A DNA stretch of 64,000 nt, taken from NCBI RefSeq assembly GCF_030272615.1, contig NC_081415.1:603281644-603345643 (forward strand), read 5' to 3'. The translations under genes were made by a program, and so were the position numbers. Source of the DNA: Cryptomeria japonica (lineage: Eukaryota > Streptophyta > Pinopsida > Cupressales > Cupressaceae). Positions 1 through 13,590 of this stretch are shown here, in pieces (the stretch's first letter is position 1; every line of letters begins with the position of its first letter). The notes under the pieces are model-generated. The model was not told where the DNA came from. It saw only the letters and a program-made list of their open reading frames with translations, and did no database searches.

Positions 1-430
1 GAGCTATCGCTGATGAAGGAGGTGCTACTGATGAAGGAGGACCCACTGATGAAGGAGGTTCTTCTGATGAAGGAGGTGCCACTTATTAAGGAGGTGTTGC
101 AGGTGCTAGTACATCCTTTTCTCCGAGCAACTATGTGCCATGTTGAACAATGACATCAGTTAATGATGCAGCTGCCTGAAGAGTCATTAATTCCATAGAT
201 GCCTTCAATCATATAGGGACAGTGACAAGAACCATGAATTTAGGAGTTGTACGCCTCCTATTCTATGGCTCTACCACCCTATGGGCTCCAGGTCTATCCT
301 GCACAGAGCCTCTCCCTCTACCCTAAAATTATCGAATGTCAAAGTAATTTGGCTTCTCACTGAGGATAAACTCACAATACATCTTTCTCAAAAAATATAG
401 AGGAAGCTCCTAATTATTACAAGGTGGTTG
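1..430 (-). pseudogene. C-terminal part of split repeat ORF, left of the 17.5-kb insertion
   Basis: This is the downstream half of the minus-strand ORF whose start lies at 18503. Removing the insertion 431-17898 and one copy of its 5-bp duplication restores a readable frame across the junction. That frame aligns with the plus-strand copy at 19700-19830, with shared blocks FDQPP / FDRPP, LRKM / LRKI and NYFDI / NYFDI. Several in-frame stops are present, one of them shortly after the junction, so it is not functional. Toward position 1 the frame becomes Pro/Ser-rich because of an 18-bp tandem repeat, and it runs off the window. I do not recognise the family. It is probably a repeat-encoded protein, because two diverged copies occur within 20 kb. 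Confidence 0.55.
10..99. repeat. 18-bp tandem repeat, five copies
   Basis: Five consecutive 18-bp units share the core TGATGAAGGAGG; the last is degenerate. The period is a multiple of three. In the minus-strand frame of the surrounding pseudogene the units encode a PPSS-type hexapeptide, so this was probably a variable Pro/Ser tail of that protein. Confidence 0.8.
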
Positions 431-3039
431 TGTTAGACACAATCCACCACTAAGAGGGGGGTGAATTAGTGGTTCTCAACTTTTTCACTTTAACTAACTT
501 ATGTGTGTATATCAGTAATGGGATCTAACCCAATGGAGACATACCGGTTAGTGGGGAGACTAATAAAAAATGCAATCACACATAAAAGGACATCACATAA
601 CACTAATATGTACGAGGAAAACCCAAGATGGGAAAAACATCAATGAGCAATGCTGCTGGACTCTATTGCTCCAATCCAGCATCACAATAAAATCTATTAC
701 AAAGTTTAGGGCACAAATCCAAGGAGCTACAACCCTTGATTTAGGGAACCAACCCAAGGAGCACTAACCCCTGACTAATTTATGGGCTACAACCTAAAGG
801 AGCTACAACCCCTGCTAGTTTATGGGCACCAACCCAAAGGAGCTGCAACCCCTGCACTGAGCTACAATTCAGTGAGCACAATGATAGCATCAAATATAAA
901 ATTAGTTATACTATTAAAAGTGAATCTTTTAACCATTTTATATACCTTACTCTACTAGCGAGACACGTGCTCTACTACACTGATACACCACTCTTTCTAT
1001 AACTCTCATTTGCTTCTTTGCTTGCTGATAAACTCTACCAGTTCACCTCTCCTCTTTTCTGCCTTACTGGATCTCTTCCTCACTTCTTTTCTCTTTACTG
1101 GTACTAAACTCTATTAGTTTTATGTCTTCCTTCTCTGCAACTTCCTTCACTTCTCCTCTACCAGTATGAACACTACAGGTTTTGCACTGCTATCAGTTGA
1201 ACACTTCAAACTAGTTCTTCGTCACCCTCAGTCTCTTCTTAGATACTCATTGAGTACTTGATTAATTTTCTCTCTCATGTAGAAGTAACACTCAATCACT
1301 TCACCATGGCACTATCTTCTTCTCTTCAACAACACTAGCAATATCTTTGGCTTGCATATTTATAGCCCGATTTTCACGCCAAAAGACAATTCAAATCTCA
1401 GGACGTTAGGGTTTTATTATCAATCTTAGATATTGTCTAATGTGATCACCTAGACAAAAAACTATACATCTTTGCCATTAACATGCCTTCCAATACACAT
1501 CTTATAATCTTAGCAACCACGACCTTGTCTCTCGACCTGCCTCTATCAAAACACCATTAATGTTTCTCTTATTTCCTTCTCAAGGTCTTCTCACAATCTG
1601 ATCTTCTTGCTTAGATCTAGGCACCAACAACTCCCTGATTTGTCTCTATCATGCATTCTTCATTGAGCCGCAATCTTATGATCCAATCTACAAATGATAG
1701 GATATATATTAAGTTCACACCTGTAGAAACACCTATCTCTGCATGACACTCCACCGACCTCTGTATCCTTGCAACCTCATCTCTTCATGGAATCTACCTC
1801 TGCTTGAGCCAATATGTCAGCATAGATTGGATCACCAACCAATTCCATTACTAGGTTTATCTATTGGTATACTAACCCTACCGGTTAAAACCTCAAACCG
1901 GTATGTCATCAACCTTGAATTATTCTCCTCTTCAGGTGAACTACTCAATCAGTGAGCACTCTTGCTAACTTGCCTTAAGCACAACTTCGTTAGATGGGGA
2001 GTCTTCTCCATTTACACCTTGTCCATATTACTGGTGGACTTACCCACACATAAACACTCTTGATGACACCATTTCATCAACCTTCCACAGACTCCATCTT
2101 CAATCCGACCCTTTTCCTCTATCTGGATCTGCTCAGCATTTCCTTCTCCCTGATTAGCTCAGATCATATCTCAACTAGTTTTTCAAGAAGCCAAACCCCA
2201 ACAAATTTTAGCTGCATAGACATCCCAACATGCCTTCTATGTTGGCTAGTGTATAACCCTAATTTCATTCACTTAAGGCATTCCTTTGTTTCATTGGTAG
2301 ATCTCGTGTGAGCCTTTAAACACTTGCCTTTACCTCTTCTTCCTTATGTCACAAAACTATAATACACATTATGCATAATAGGAGATAAGCTCCACTTATC
2401 GGTGGATTAACACCTTGTCTTCTACGTCCTACAATGCACTCATGTCACTTCCTTGTTTCTGTAGCACATCTTCAAACATGCACATGTGATCTAGTGTGGG
2501 CACATTCATTATCAATCATTGCTTCTCATGATGAGTGCATATTCATTCGATGTGAGTCCTATTGTTTTGCAACCTTAGAGAATACTTGTGGCCTGTTCAT
2601 TCTTTTCCTCTAGTGTTGATGTGATTTAGGTAATATTCTGCCTCTTCATCACAAACAACATCCAAGCACCTTTCTCATCCTTCGTGTACACCAGTGATGA
2701 CCTTTGCAAGCTAACAACCACTCACTTGGTTGATCTAACTTCTTTATTTCAACACATCATTTACTAGTTGACATTATTTCCTCACCAGTGATACACTATA
2801 CTGGTACCAGTAGCCTTACCATTCCATTCACACAAGTCAGGCAATAGCTTATGTACCGGTGACACCACTGATCATTCCTTTGAATGAAATTCTCTTCCTT
2901 ACCTTATCGATGTTCTACAACACAAGGTGATATCAAGGATATCTCATTGTGCACTCCTGCATGAGAATGTTGCACATACATCTATCATACCGGTAGTTAT
3001 CCTATATTGGTTGACATCAATGGCAAAACAATACCAACA
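431..3039 (-). repeat. Copia LTR A
   Basis: This is a minus-oriented LTR of about 2.6 kb. On the plus strand it starts TGTTAGACAC (431) and ends ATACCAACA (3039), giving TG...CA in element sense. A polypurine tract complement (ATCTCCCC, 3040-3047) lies just outside the right end, as expected for a 3' LTR read on the minus strand. Long stretches match LTR B (6515-8245) and LTR C (from 11761). It is the longest and most complete copy of the three. Short ACCGGT(A) motifs and their decayed forms are scattered through it. Confidence 0.8.
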
Positions 3040-4426
3040 ATCTCCCCATTTTGCATTGATGTCAACTCATGTAGTATTTGGCATACTACATAATCTCTCT
3101 CCCCCTTTGTATGATCCAATGGTTTCTCACACATGTATTATGTAGTATACTACATAATCTTTCTCCCCCTTTGACAAAAATGGCAAAGTGCACTGTCAGG
3201 ATATCATTCCTCCTTGTATTTACCGGTCACTGACAAAATTATTTCTCCCCCTTTATCTTCATTGGAGGCATCTGCTCCTTTAATACTACTTGTTACATCT
3301 TCTCAAGACATACCACTTGAGATGGAGGACTCAACCATCAAGTGACACCAATTGAGTATGCAAATCCTATATTATTTATTAAAACACTCAATTGTAGAAG
3401 AATGTGTGAGTGAATACTACTCACCTGTCGGTCAACCTCCATCACCTCCTATTTGATCCAAAATTTTGTTAGAATCAAATGTGATTGTACTATGAATACA
3501 ACCAACCAATTGACAAGTAGATACCCATAACCATGAAATTCTCCTAGGTATACCTACTGCAATTTCCATCTTCTGTAGTTTGTGCAGTCAATATCTTTAC
3601 AACTTCTAGCATGTCAGCTCAACATCATAAGCACTTGAACTCCCCCTGAATCATACATCTCAAGGCTCATCTCTAGTCAAGTCTAATATTGGGTCTCCAA
3701 TCTTTACCATATACTAGTTGAGTTGTACAATTGTGATCATCGGATAATCTTTTAGCTTCATTATTTCACCACATCCTATGGCATGATCCTGAATTCACAC
3801 AATGCCATACAATGACATCACCATGCCATAAATTAAACTGGTTAGCCCAAAAATATGCATGCCTACATGATTAACCACCGGGACAATCATATGGCATTTA
3901 GGTCATCATCAACACCACCTGAGACATAGAATCCCATTCCATGTTACCGAAGCTATTGTAATGATCTCCAACCATATTGTGTTACATAACCTACAAGTAC
4001 CTATTAGCATTCATGCCAATAACATCTTGCACATACTAGTTTCCTGTACCAGTCCACTAACACTACAAGAGTACCTTCTCATTCTTCCATGTTTCCTTCT
4101 TCACTAAGGGGATGACTAATAAATTCAATGTGCTACTCCTCTTAAGGTCCTGCATCTCCTCTAAGTCTTTGGAGATATCTTCTTCGTCCATACCTGCTTG
4201 GTCTTATTCTTCTTCTCATTTTCAGCCTTGGGAGCAGGTCTTTCCTTCTTTTGCTAATGGGTCCTTTCATTTCTAGATTCTCCATCACACACATAAGTAG
4301 TGCTATAGTAGGACACAACATTCATCCCAACTTCATGATTGGGAAATCTCTTAACATACTGGTTTGACTATCTTCTCTTCATCATGTTGTTATTTCTAGT
4401 AGCTGAAACTGGTGGACCTCTTGCTC
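3040..4426 (-). other. 3' non-coding part of internal region A with repeated polypurine tracts
   Basis: No coding region is supported here; the short ORFs are chance. The polypurine tract next to LTR A is at 3040-3052. Three more CTCCCCCTTT runs follow at 3098-3109, 3162-3173 and 3244-3254. Their complements resemble the AAAGGGGGAG tract used for plus-strand priming in plant Copia elements. The stretch is collinear with 8246-9785 of region B, and no protease, integrase or reverse transcriptase is visible in either. Confidence 0.6.
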
Positions 4427-6500
4427 CTATAGGGACATTTCTCCTTTGGTACCATGCAAGTCTCTAACTTCCATATGCTCTATATCCACCTTTCTATAGA
4501 GAATAGTTGTTATACTGGCCTCCATGTGACTGGAAGTTCCTCTTCCTACATTCAAACTCTCTATGGCCAAATCCATTGCAGTAATAACATACAACATTTG
4601 CATGTTTAGGGACCACAAATGAATTCTTTCTAGCATAATAGGGAGAGGGGACATGCATGAATCTACTCCCGGATATGTTTTTCTATTATGCATGATGTCT
4701 ATGAGATCCTATATTATTCTTTATAGATCTCTTTCTACATTTCTTTTCCCTATGGACATAATCATTGCATGCAAAAGAATAATCAGAGAAAGATGGCATA
4801 TGAATTACAAATTTATTTTGCCATGCATGGGGAGATCTTATCGGTTTATCATCTTCACTTCTCCTTTCTTGAGAATGGATCCTGGGTTGTCCATCTCTAC
4901 AAATCTTCCATCTAATCTCTTCTTCTGTCATGCTTGTCTTGACTTGGTGGCAGCAACATTTCTTTCTTTTCTATCGATAGGAGGTCTTCTCCTATTCATG
5001 CTACCGGTAACACTATCTTCCCTCATCTTTCCTTTTCCTTTCAGATTTGTATTATTTCTCCATGCCACACCATTTTTCCTCTTCATGTCTTCACCAGTTG
5101 AAGTCAGATCAACCTTCATTCTTGGAGTATCTTTGACTATGAAGGTTTGTCTTTTGCCATTTTTATTTGAGGAGATAAATTGAATATCTTTGTGGGAGGT
5201 CTCCTTGCTTGTAGAGCATTCACCAGTACCACATCCTAATCGTCCATTGTCCTTGGAATGTTTCTGCTAGCTTAACATCTTATCCAAGGCTTCAGTGCAA
5301 CCATCATACTTCTTTCTTAATTTGAGCTCATCTTGACATTTCTCAAGTTCTTTCCTAAGGGACTCCATTTCACCTATTATCTATTGATGCTCTTTTCCTT
5401 TGTCTCTAGCTTAGCATTTCGGCATTCCTTGGTGTCTTTTTGTTGAGTTTTTAACTCTTTGATACACTTCTTAGATTCTTCAAGGAATCTGATCAACCGG
5501 TTTTGCTCAACAACTGCAGCATTATTCAACAACTTGTATTTATTTTTCAGATTCTCCATTTCACTATTCAATTCTTGACATCATTTATTCTAGATTTCAT
5601 ATCTAGGAAAAACTCCTCACATCTTCTCTCCTTGGCATCAAATGTAGACTTAAATTCATCTACCATTATTTTTGCCTCATCTAGTTGAGTGGACAGTAAG
5701 ATGACCTTTTTGTTTGAATCTTCAAGGCACGTTCTCAACTTGCTGCATTCTTCAAGAACTGATTTATTGTAATCGTTAAGTTGATTTTGAATATTTTTTA
5801 GTTCATCAAGAGTGCTTAGTAGCTCACCTTTTAGATCAACCTCTTCATCTTCTGCTTCTTCATCATCATTTCCCAATAGATCTTATCAGCTAAATCTATC
5901 TACCTTGTCTACTTCCTCTTCTTCTTCTTCAGTGCCGCTATCAAGCACATCATAATGGTGGGATCTATCTACAATATCCTCTTTTGATGTATGATTCTCA
6001 GTGTCTGTCTCATGGGCCATGAAGAGACGAGTCTCCTTATCACCATTTCAATTGCAACCATCTGATCTACCTCTATCATCTGTACATGTGTCTATTGCAT
6101 TGTTCTTCTCACTCTCACAAACTGATCCAGTGGTGTAAGGTTCATTTTCGTAAAGCATCTTTAGTCTATCCCATAGACTCTTTGTTGATCTGCACTTATC
6201 CACCTATGAGGGAACATTACCGGTTAGACCACTGAAAATAGCTTTCATGGCTTCTTCATTGCACAAGGATCTTCTTTCTTCTTCAGGACCAGTTGGAGGA
6301 CTGACATTTCTAGGGAGACCATTAACAATAGCCATCCAGACATCATAACCTAAACTAGACAAATATACTTCCATTCTATAACACCACACGGTATATTTTG
6401 ACCCATCAAATACAGGAGCTGGAATTGATTCACACTTAACAATTGTGTCATAGACAAGATCTACCCAAGTGAGAGAAAGATTGATAAACAAAATACTTAT
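4427..6500 (-). pseudogene. gag: Degenerate Copia gag A, no pol
   Basis: Read on the minus strand from the primer-binding site, the product begins with a Copia gag N-terminus (motifs FDGSKY and MEVYLSSLGYDVW, about 6420-6330). It continues with an acidic segment, then a long heptad-rich coiled coil (from about 5876, residues such as DEEVDLKGELLSTLDEL). Near 4600-4540 there is a CCHC zinc knuckle with spacing C-x2-C-x4-H (CYYCNGFGH). The central gag (UBN2) core is missing: soon after the N-terminal motifs the frame passes straight into the acidic linker, as in copy B. Frameshifts and stops break the frame many times. No pol domain follows before the 3' LTR, so this is a gag-only, non-autonomous derivative. 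Confidence 0.7.
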
Positions 6501-6514
6501 GCTCTGATACCAAT
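6501..6514 (-). other. Primer-binding site of internal region A
   Basis: The minus strand reads ATTGGTATCAGAGC directly after the LTR end. This complements the 3' end of plant initiator tRNA-Met and fixes both the orientation and the boundary between LTR B and region A. Confidence 0.85.
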
Positions 6515-8245
6515 TATTAGACAAAATTCACCATTGAGAGGGGGTGAATCAGTGGTTCTCAACTTTTTCTCTTTAACTAACTTATGTGTGTATACTGGTA
6601 ATGGGATCTAACATAATGGAGACATACCAGTTAGTGGCGAGACTAATCACAAATGCAATCACACATAAAGGGACGTCACATAACACTAGTATGTACGAGG
6701 AAAACCCAAGATGGGAAAAATCTTGGTAAACAATGTTGTTGTAGTCTACTGCTCCAATCTAGCCTCAGAATAAAATTTGTTACAAAGTTTAGGGCACCAA
6801 ACCAAGGAGCTACAACCCCCGATTTATTGCACCAACCCAAGGACCACCAACCCCTAACTAATTTATGGGCTACAACCCCTGATAGTTTATGGACACCAAC
6901 ACAAAGGAGCTATAGCCCCTGCACTGAGTTACAACTCAGTGATCACAATGATAGCATCAAATCCAAAATTAGTTATACTATTATGAGTCTTGTAACCATT
7001 TTATATATCTTACTCTACCAATGAGACACCTGCTCCGATACACCGATGCACAACTCTTTCTGCTGCTTTGCTTGCCGGTAAACTCTATCGGTTCACCTCT
7101 CCTCTATTCTTCCTTACTGGATCTCTTCCTCATTACTCTTCTCTTTACCGATACTGGATCTCTACACCGTGTCCATATTACCGGTGGACTTACATACCAG
7201 TAAACACTCTTGATGACACCATTTCATCAACCTTCCATAGACTTCATCTTCATTCTAGCCATTTTCCTTTAGCTTCATAGACATCCCAACATTGCCTTCT
7301 CCCTGATCAGCTCGGATCATATCTCAACTAGTTTTTCAAGAAGCAAACCCCAACAAACTTTAGCTTCATAGACATCCCAACATGCCTTCTATGTTGGTTA
7401 GTGTATAACCCTAATTTCATTCACTTAAGGCATTCCTTTGTTTCATTGGTAGATCTGGTGTGAGCCTTTAAACACTTGCCTTTACCTCTTCTTCCTTATC
7501 TCAGAAAACTATAATGCACATTATGCATAATAGGAGAAAAGCTCCACTTACCAGAGGAGTAGCACCTTGTCTTTTTCATCTTACAATGCACTCATGTGAC
7601 TTCCCTATTTGTGCAGCACATCTTCAAACATTCACATGTGATTAGGTGTGGGTACATTCACTATCATTCATTGCTTCTCATGATGACTACATCTTCATCT
7701 GGTGGGAGTTATGCTATTCTCTAACCTCACAACATACTTGTGACTTGTTCGTTCTTTTCCTCTAGTGTTGATGTGATTTAGGTAATATTCTGCCTCTTCA
7801 TCACAAACAACATCCAAGCACCTTTCTCATCCTTCGTGTACACCAGTGATGACCTTTGCAAGCTAACAACCACTCACTTGGTTGATCTAACTTCTTTATT
7901 TCAACACATCATTTACTAGTTGACATTATTTCCTCACCAGTGATACACTATACTGGTACTAGTAGCCTTACCATTCCATTCACACAAGTTAGGTACTAAC
8001 TTGTGTATCGATGACACCAGTGATCATTCGTCATTCACACAAGTCAGGCACTAACATGTGTACCTGTACACTAGTGATCATTCCTCTGAATGAAATTATC
8101 TTCCTTACCTTACCAATGTTCTACAACACAATGTGATATCAAGGATATCTCATGTTGTAATCCTGCATGACAGTGTTGAACACACATCTCTCATACCGGT
8201 AGTTATCCTATACTGGTTGACATCAATGACAACACAATGCCAACA
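6515..8245 (-). repeat. Copia LTR B (internally deleted)
   Basis: This LTR is homologous to LTR A but only about 1.73 kb long. The ends are TATTAGACAA (a mutated TGTTAG end) at 6515 and GCCAACA at 8245. About 0.9 kb of LTR A (roughly 1110-2010) has no counterpart. Two small direct duplications are visible: TTTAGCTTCATAGACATCCC-type segments near 7270 and 7362, and a segment of about 60 bp repeated at about 7975-8085. It serves both as the 5' LTR of region A and the 3' LTR of region B, so adjacent units share it. Confidence 0.75.
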
Positions 8246-9785
8246 ATGTCCCCCTTTTGGATTGATGTCAACTCATGTAGTATTCAAAATACTACATAAT
8301 CTCTCTCCCCCTTTGTATGATCCAATGGTTTCTCACACATGTAGTATACAACATACTACAAAATGTTTCTCCCCATTTGACAACAATGGCAAAGGGCACA
8401 GTTAGGATATCATTCCTCCTTGTATTTACCAATCACCAACAATATTCTTTCTCCCTGTTTAACTTCATTGGAGGCATCTCCTCCTTTGCGACTACTTGTT
8501 AGATCTTCTCAAGTCACAACATTTGAGATAGAGGACTCAACCATCAACTGACACCAATTGAGTATTCAAATCTGATATTATTTGTTAAAATACTCAATTG
8601 TAGATGAATGTGTCAATGAATACTACTCACCTATTGGTCAGCTTGCATCACCTCCTATTTGATCCCAAATTTCTTTAGAATAAAATGTGATTGTACTATG
8701 AATAAAACCAACCAAATGACAAGTAGATACCCATAGCCATGAAACTCTCCTGGGTATACCTACTACAATTTCCATCTTCTGCAGTTTAGGTAGTTAGTAT
8801 TTTTGGAAGTTCAAGCATGTCATATCAACATCATAATCACTTGAACTCCCCTTGAGTCATACATCTCAGTTCCTCATCTCTGGTCAGGTCTGCTACTGGG
8901 GCTCCAATATTCACCATATACTGGTTGAGTTGTGTGATCATCTTATAATATTTTAGCTTCATTATTTCACCACAGCCTATGACATGACCTTGAATTCACA
9001 CAATGTCATACAATGACATCACAATACCATAAATTAAACCTATTAGCCCAAAAATATGTATGCCTGCATGATTAACCATCGGGCCAATCATATGTCATTC
9101 AGGTCATGATCAACACCACCTGAGAAATAAACTCCCATTCCATGTTATCAGGGCTATTGCAATGATCTCCAACCATATTATCTTACATAACTTGCAAGTA
9201 CCTGTTAGCATATATGCTAGTAACATCCTACACATATGAGTTTCCTATACTGGTCCACTAACACTACCGGAGTACCTTCCTATGACTCCTGATCTTTTGC
9301 ATCATTTTGTATCTGATTCCAATTTCTATCTTGTCATACATTGACACAATAGTAGTGATCCAACATTCCTCTGTAGGTGTGTAGTCATGGTGGCCTCTAC
9401 ACACACTTATCTTCTCATTTTATTCCTTCATACTGGTAGTAGTTTGTTATTCCATGTGTCCTTCTTCACTATGGGGATAACTGATAAATTCAATGTTCTA
9501 CTCCCCTTAAGGTCCTACATATCCTCCAAGTCTTAGGAGATATCACCTGTGCATTGCATGTACAGTGTTGGTCCATGATCTTCTTCCTTCATAGCTACTT
9601 GGTCTTATTCTTCTTCCCATTTTCAATCTTGGCAATTGGTCTTTCCTTCTTCTACTGATGGGTCCTTTCACTTTTGGATTTTGCATCAGACATAGAATCA
9701 ATGCTATAGTAGCATACAACATTCATCCCAACTTCATGATTGGGAAATCTCTTAACATAGCAGTTTGACCATCTTCTCTTGGTCA
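8246..9785 (-). other. 3' non-coding part of internal region B
   Basis: This stretch is collinear with 3040-4426. It starts with a polypurine-tract complement (8246-8260) and contains a second run, CTCTCCCCCTTTG, near 8302-8314. I see no credible ORF and no pol remnant. Confidence 0.55.
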
Positions 9786-11746
9786 TGTTGTTTTGTCTAG
9801 AAGCTAAAAGCAGTGGACCTCTTGCTCCTATAGGGACATTTCTCCTTTGGTTTCATGTGGGTCTCTAACTTTCGTATATTTGTATGCATGAATCTACTCC
9901 TAGCTACATTTTTTCTCATATGCATGATGTCTATGAGATCCTATATTCTTCTTTCAAGATCTTTTTCTACATTCCTCTGCCCTATGGCCATAAGCATTGA
10001 ATGCAAAGCAATAACCAAAGAAAGATGGTATATGACCTGCAAATTTATTTTTCCATGCATGGGGAGATCTTACCAGTTTAGCATCTTCACTTCTCCTTTC
10101 TTGAGAATGGATCTTGGGTTGTCCATTCTCTACAGATCTTCCATTTGATCTATTCTTCTGCCATGCTTGTCTTGACTTGGTGGTAGCAACATTTCTTTAT
10201 CTTCTACATGTAGGAGGTCTTCTCCTATTCATGCTACCAGTATAACTATATTCCCTCATCTTTCTTTTTCCTTTCAGATCTGCATTGTTTCTCCATGCAA
10301 CACTAGTTTTCCTCTTCATGGCTTCACCAATTGATGTCAGGTCAACCTTCTTTCTTGGAGTATCTTTGACTGTGAAGGTTTGGATTTTTCCATTTTCATT
10401 TGAGGAGACAAATTCAATATCTTTGTGGAGGTCTCCTTGCTTGTAGAGAATTCACTGGTACCACATCCTAATCCCCCATTGTTCTTGGAAGTTTTTTGCT
10501 GGCTTAACATCTTATCCAAGGTTTCAATGCCACCATCATACTTCTTTCTGAATTTGAGCTCATCTTGACATTTCTCAAGTTCTTTCCTGAGGGACTCAAT
10601 TTCACCTGTTATCTGTTGATGCCCTTTATCCTTTGTCTCTAGCTCATCCTTAAGATCTTTGCACCTGCATTCCTTGGTGTCTTTTTGTTGAGTCTTTAAC
10701 TCTAAGATACACTTCTCAGATTCTTCAAGGTATCTGATCAATTGGTTTTTCTCAATAACTACAACATTCTTAAACAACTTGTATTCATTTTTCAGATTAC
10801 CCATTTCACTGTTCAGGTTTTGACATCCTTTTTTCTTAGAGTTCATATCTACTAAAAACTCCTCACATATTCTCTCCTTGGCATCCAAGATAGACTTCAA
10901 ATCATCTACCATTCTTTTTGCCTCATCTAGTTGAGTGGTTAGTAAGATGACCTTTTTGTTTGAATCTTCAAGGTAGGTTCTCAACTTGCTGCATTCTTCA
11001 TGAACTAATTTCTTGTAATCCTTAAGTTCATTTCTAACCATTTTTAGTTCATCAAGGCTGCTTAACAGCTCACCTTCTAGATCAATCTCTGCATCTTCTT
11101 CTTCTTCATCATCACTTCCCAATAGATCTTTCTAGATAAATCTATCTACCTTGTCTCCTTTCTCTTCTTCTTCTTTAGTGTCACTGTCAAACACATCATA
11201 TCAGTGTGATCTATTTGCAGTATCCTCTTTTGATGTTTGATTCTCAATGTCTATCTCATGGGCCATGAAGAGATGAGACTCCTTATCACCATTGCAACTG
11301 CAACAATCTAATCTTCCTTTGTCATCTGTACATGTGTCTGCTACATTATTCTTCTCACTCGCACAAACTAATCTAGTGGTGCAAGTTTCATTTCCATAAA
11401 GCCTCCTTAGTCTATCCCATATACTCTTTGTCGATCTACACTTATCCACCTATGAGGGAACATCACCATTTTGTCCACTGAAAATAACTTCCATGGCTTC
11501 TTCATTGCACAAGGATCTTTTTTCTTCTTCAAGACTGGTGGGAGGACTAACATTCCTAGGGAGACCATTAACAACTTCCATTCAGACATCATAACCTAAG
11601 GTAGACAAATAGACTTCCATTCTAAAACTCCACATGGTATATTTTGACCCATCTAATACAAGAGCTAGAATTGATTCACACTTAACCATTGTGTCCTAAA
11701 AAGGATCTACCCAAGTGAGAGAAAGCTTGATAAATAGGGTACCTAT
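9786..11746 (-). pseudogene. gag: Degenerate Copia gag B, no pol
   Basis: This is a second copy of the truncated gag. Near 11640-11560 the minus strand encodes the gag N-terminal motif MEVYLSTLGYDVW in a broken frame. VDKCRSTKSIWDRLRRLYGNE-like sequence follows near 11450-11390, then an acidic linker, then an uninterrupted coiled-coil ORF of 261 codons (11122-10337) rich in Glu, Lys and Leu heptads. As in copy A, the UBN2 core is absent. Unlike copy A, about 190 bp around the zinc knuckle (A coordinates about 4477-4650) is deleted, so no CCHC motif remains. No protease, integrase or reverse transcriptase is present. The long open coiled coil is the best-preserved coding stretch of the array. 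Confidence 0.7.
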
Positions 11747-11760
11747 GCTCTCATACCAAT
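11747..11760 (-). other. Primer-binding site of internal region B
   Basis: The minus strand reads ATTGGTATGAGAGC, one mismatch from the initiator tRNA-Met complement. It lies at the expected place between LTR C and gag B. Confidence 0.75.
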
Positions 11761-13590
11761 TTTTAGACACAATGCATAACTGAGAGGGGGCTAAATTAGT
11801 GGTTCTCAACCTTTTCTCTTTAACTAACTTATGTGTGTATGCTAGTTATGGGATTTAACACAATGGAGACATATCCGTTAGTGGGGAGACTAATTACAAA
11901 TGCAATCACACATAAAGGGACATCACATAACACTAGTATGTATGAGGAGAACTCAAGATGGGAAAAACCTCGATGAGCAATACTGCTGAGTCTACTGGTC
12001 CAATCCAACCTCACAATTAAATCTATTACAAAGTTTAGAGGACCAATCCAAGGAGCTACAACCCTTGATTTAGGGCGCCAACCCCTTACTTATTTATGGG
12101 CTACAACCTAAAGGAGCTACAACCCCTTCTAGTTAATGGGCACCAACCCAAAGGAGCTACAACCCTTGCACTGAGCTACAACTCAGTGATCACAATGATA
12201 ACATCAAATAAAAAATTAGTTATACTGTTACAAGTGAGTCTTGTAACCATTTCATATACCTGACTCTGTCGGTGAGACACCTTCTTTGCTACACTTGTAC
12301 ATCACTCATTCTAATGCTCTCATCTACCACTTTGCTTGTAGGTAAAGTCTATTGCTTCACCTCTCCTCTGTTTTGCCTAACTAGATCTCTTCCTCACTGC
12401 TATGCTCTTTACGAATACTAAACTCTGCCAGTTCTATGTCTTTCTTCTCTGCAGCTTCCTTTGCTTATACTCTATCGATATGAACACTACTTGTTCTACA
12501 CTACTACTGGTTGAACACTTCAACCCGATTCTCCCTCACCCTCAGTCTCTTCTCAGATACTCATTGAGTAATTGAGTGATTTTCTCTCATGTAGAAGTAA
12601 CACTCAATCACTTTGTCACAGCACTATCTTCTTCTATTCAACAACACTATCAATATCTTTGTCTTGCATATTTATAACATTGTTTTCCCACCAAAAGCCA
12701 ATTCAAATCTCAAGAGATTAGTGTTTCCTCATCAACCTTGAGGCAAACCAAATCTAATAAAATCTTGTCTGATCTGATCTCCCAGATAGAAAATTGTGCC
12801 ATTAACATGCCTTCCAATACACGTCTTCTAATCTTAGTAACCATGACCTCATCTCTCGACCTGCCTCTGTCAAAATGCCATTAATGTTTTTTGTTGTTTC
12901 CTTCTTGAGGTCTTCTCACAATTTGATCTTCTTGCTTAGATCCAGGCACCAACAAAACCTTGTTTTGTCTCTGTCTCTGATTCTTCCTCAAGCCGCAGTC
13001 TTCTGATCCGATCCAGAAATCATAGGATCCAAATTAAGTGCACACTTGTAGAAACACCTATCTCTACACGAAACTCCACCTACCTCTGGTTTCTTGCCAC
13101 CTCATCTCTTCGTGGCATCCATGTTGGCATCCACCTCTTCTTGAGCCACTGTGTCAGTATGGATTGGATCACTGACCAATTATATTGCCGTGTTTATCTA
13201 CCAGTGAAACCCTCAAACTAGTCTGTCATCAACCTTGAATTTTGCTTCTCTTCCGGTGAACTACTCAATCGGTCAGCACTCTTTCTAACCTGCCTTAAGT
13301 AAAAGTTTATCAGATGGGGTGTCTTCTTCATCTGCACCTTATCCATATTACCGATGGACTTACATACCAATAAACACTCTTGATGACACCATTTCATCAA
13401 CCTTCAACAGACTCCATCTTCAATCCAGCCATTTTCCTCTTTTTGGATTTACTCAGCCTTGCCTTCTCCCTGATCATCTCAGATCATGTCGCAACCAGTT
13501 TGTCAAAAGCCAAACCCCAACAAACTTCAACTCCATCGACATCCCAACATGCCTTCTCTGTTGGCTAGTGTATAAACTTGATTTTACCCA
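11761..13590 (-). repeat. Copia LTR C, left part
   Basis: This segment is collinear with LTR A from its TGTTAGAC-type end (here TTTTAGACAC) to the motif GTTGGCTAGTGTATAA near 13560. It is then interrupted by the Ty3-type LTR M. About 570 bp corresponding to LTR A 2250-2825 is missing at the interruption. Confidence 0.75.

Noticed and set aside
4653-5183. 176-codon plus-strand ORF with hydrophobic stretches
   Set aside because: It is antisense to gag A; the hydrophobic residues come from reading the coiled-coil codons backwards.
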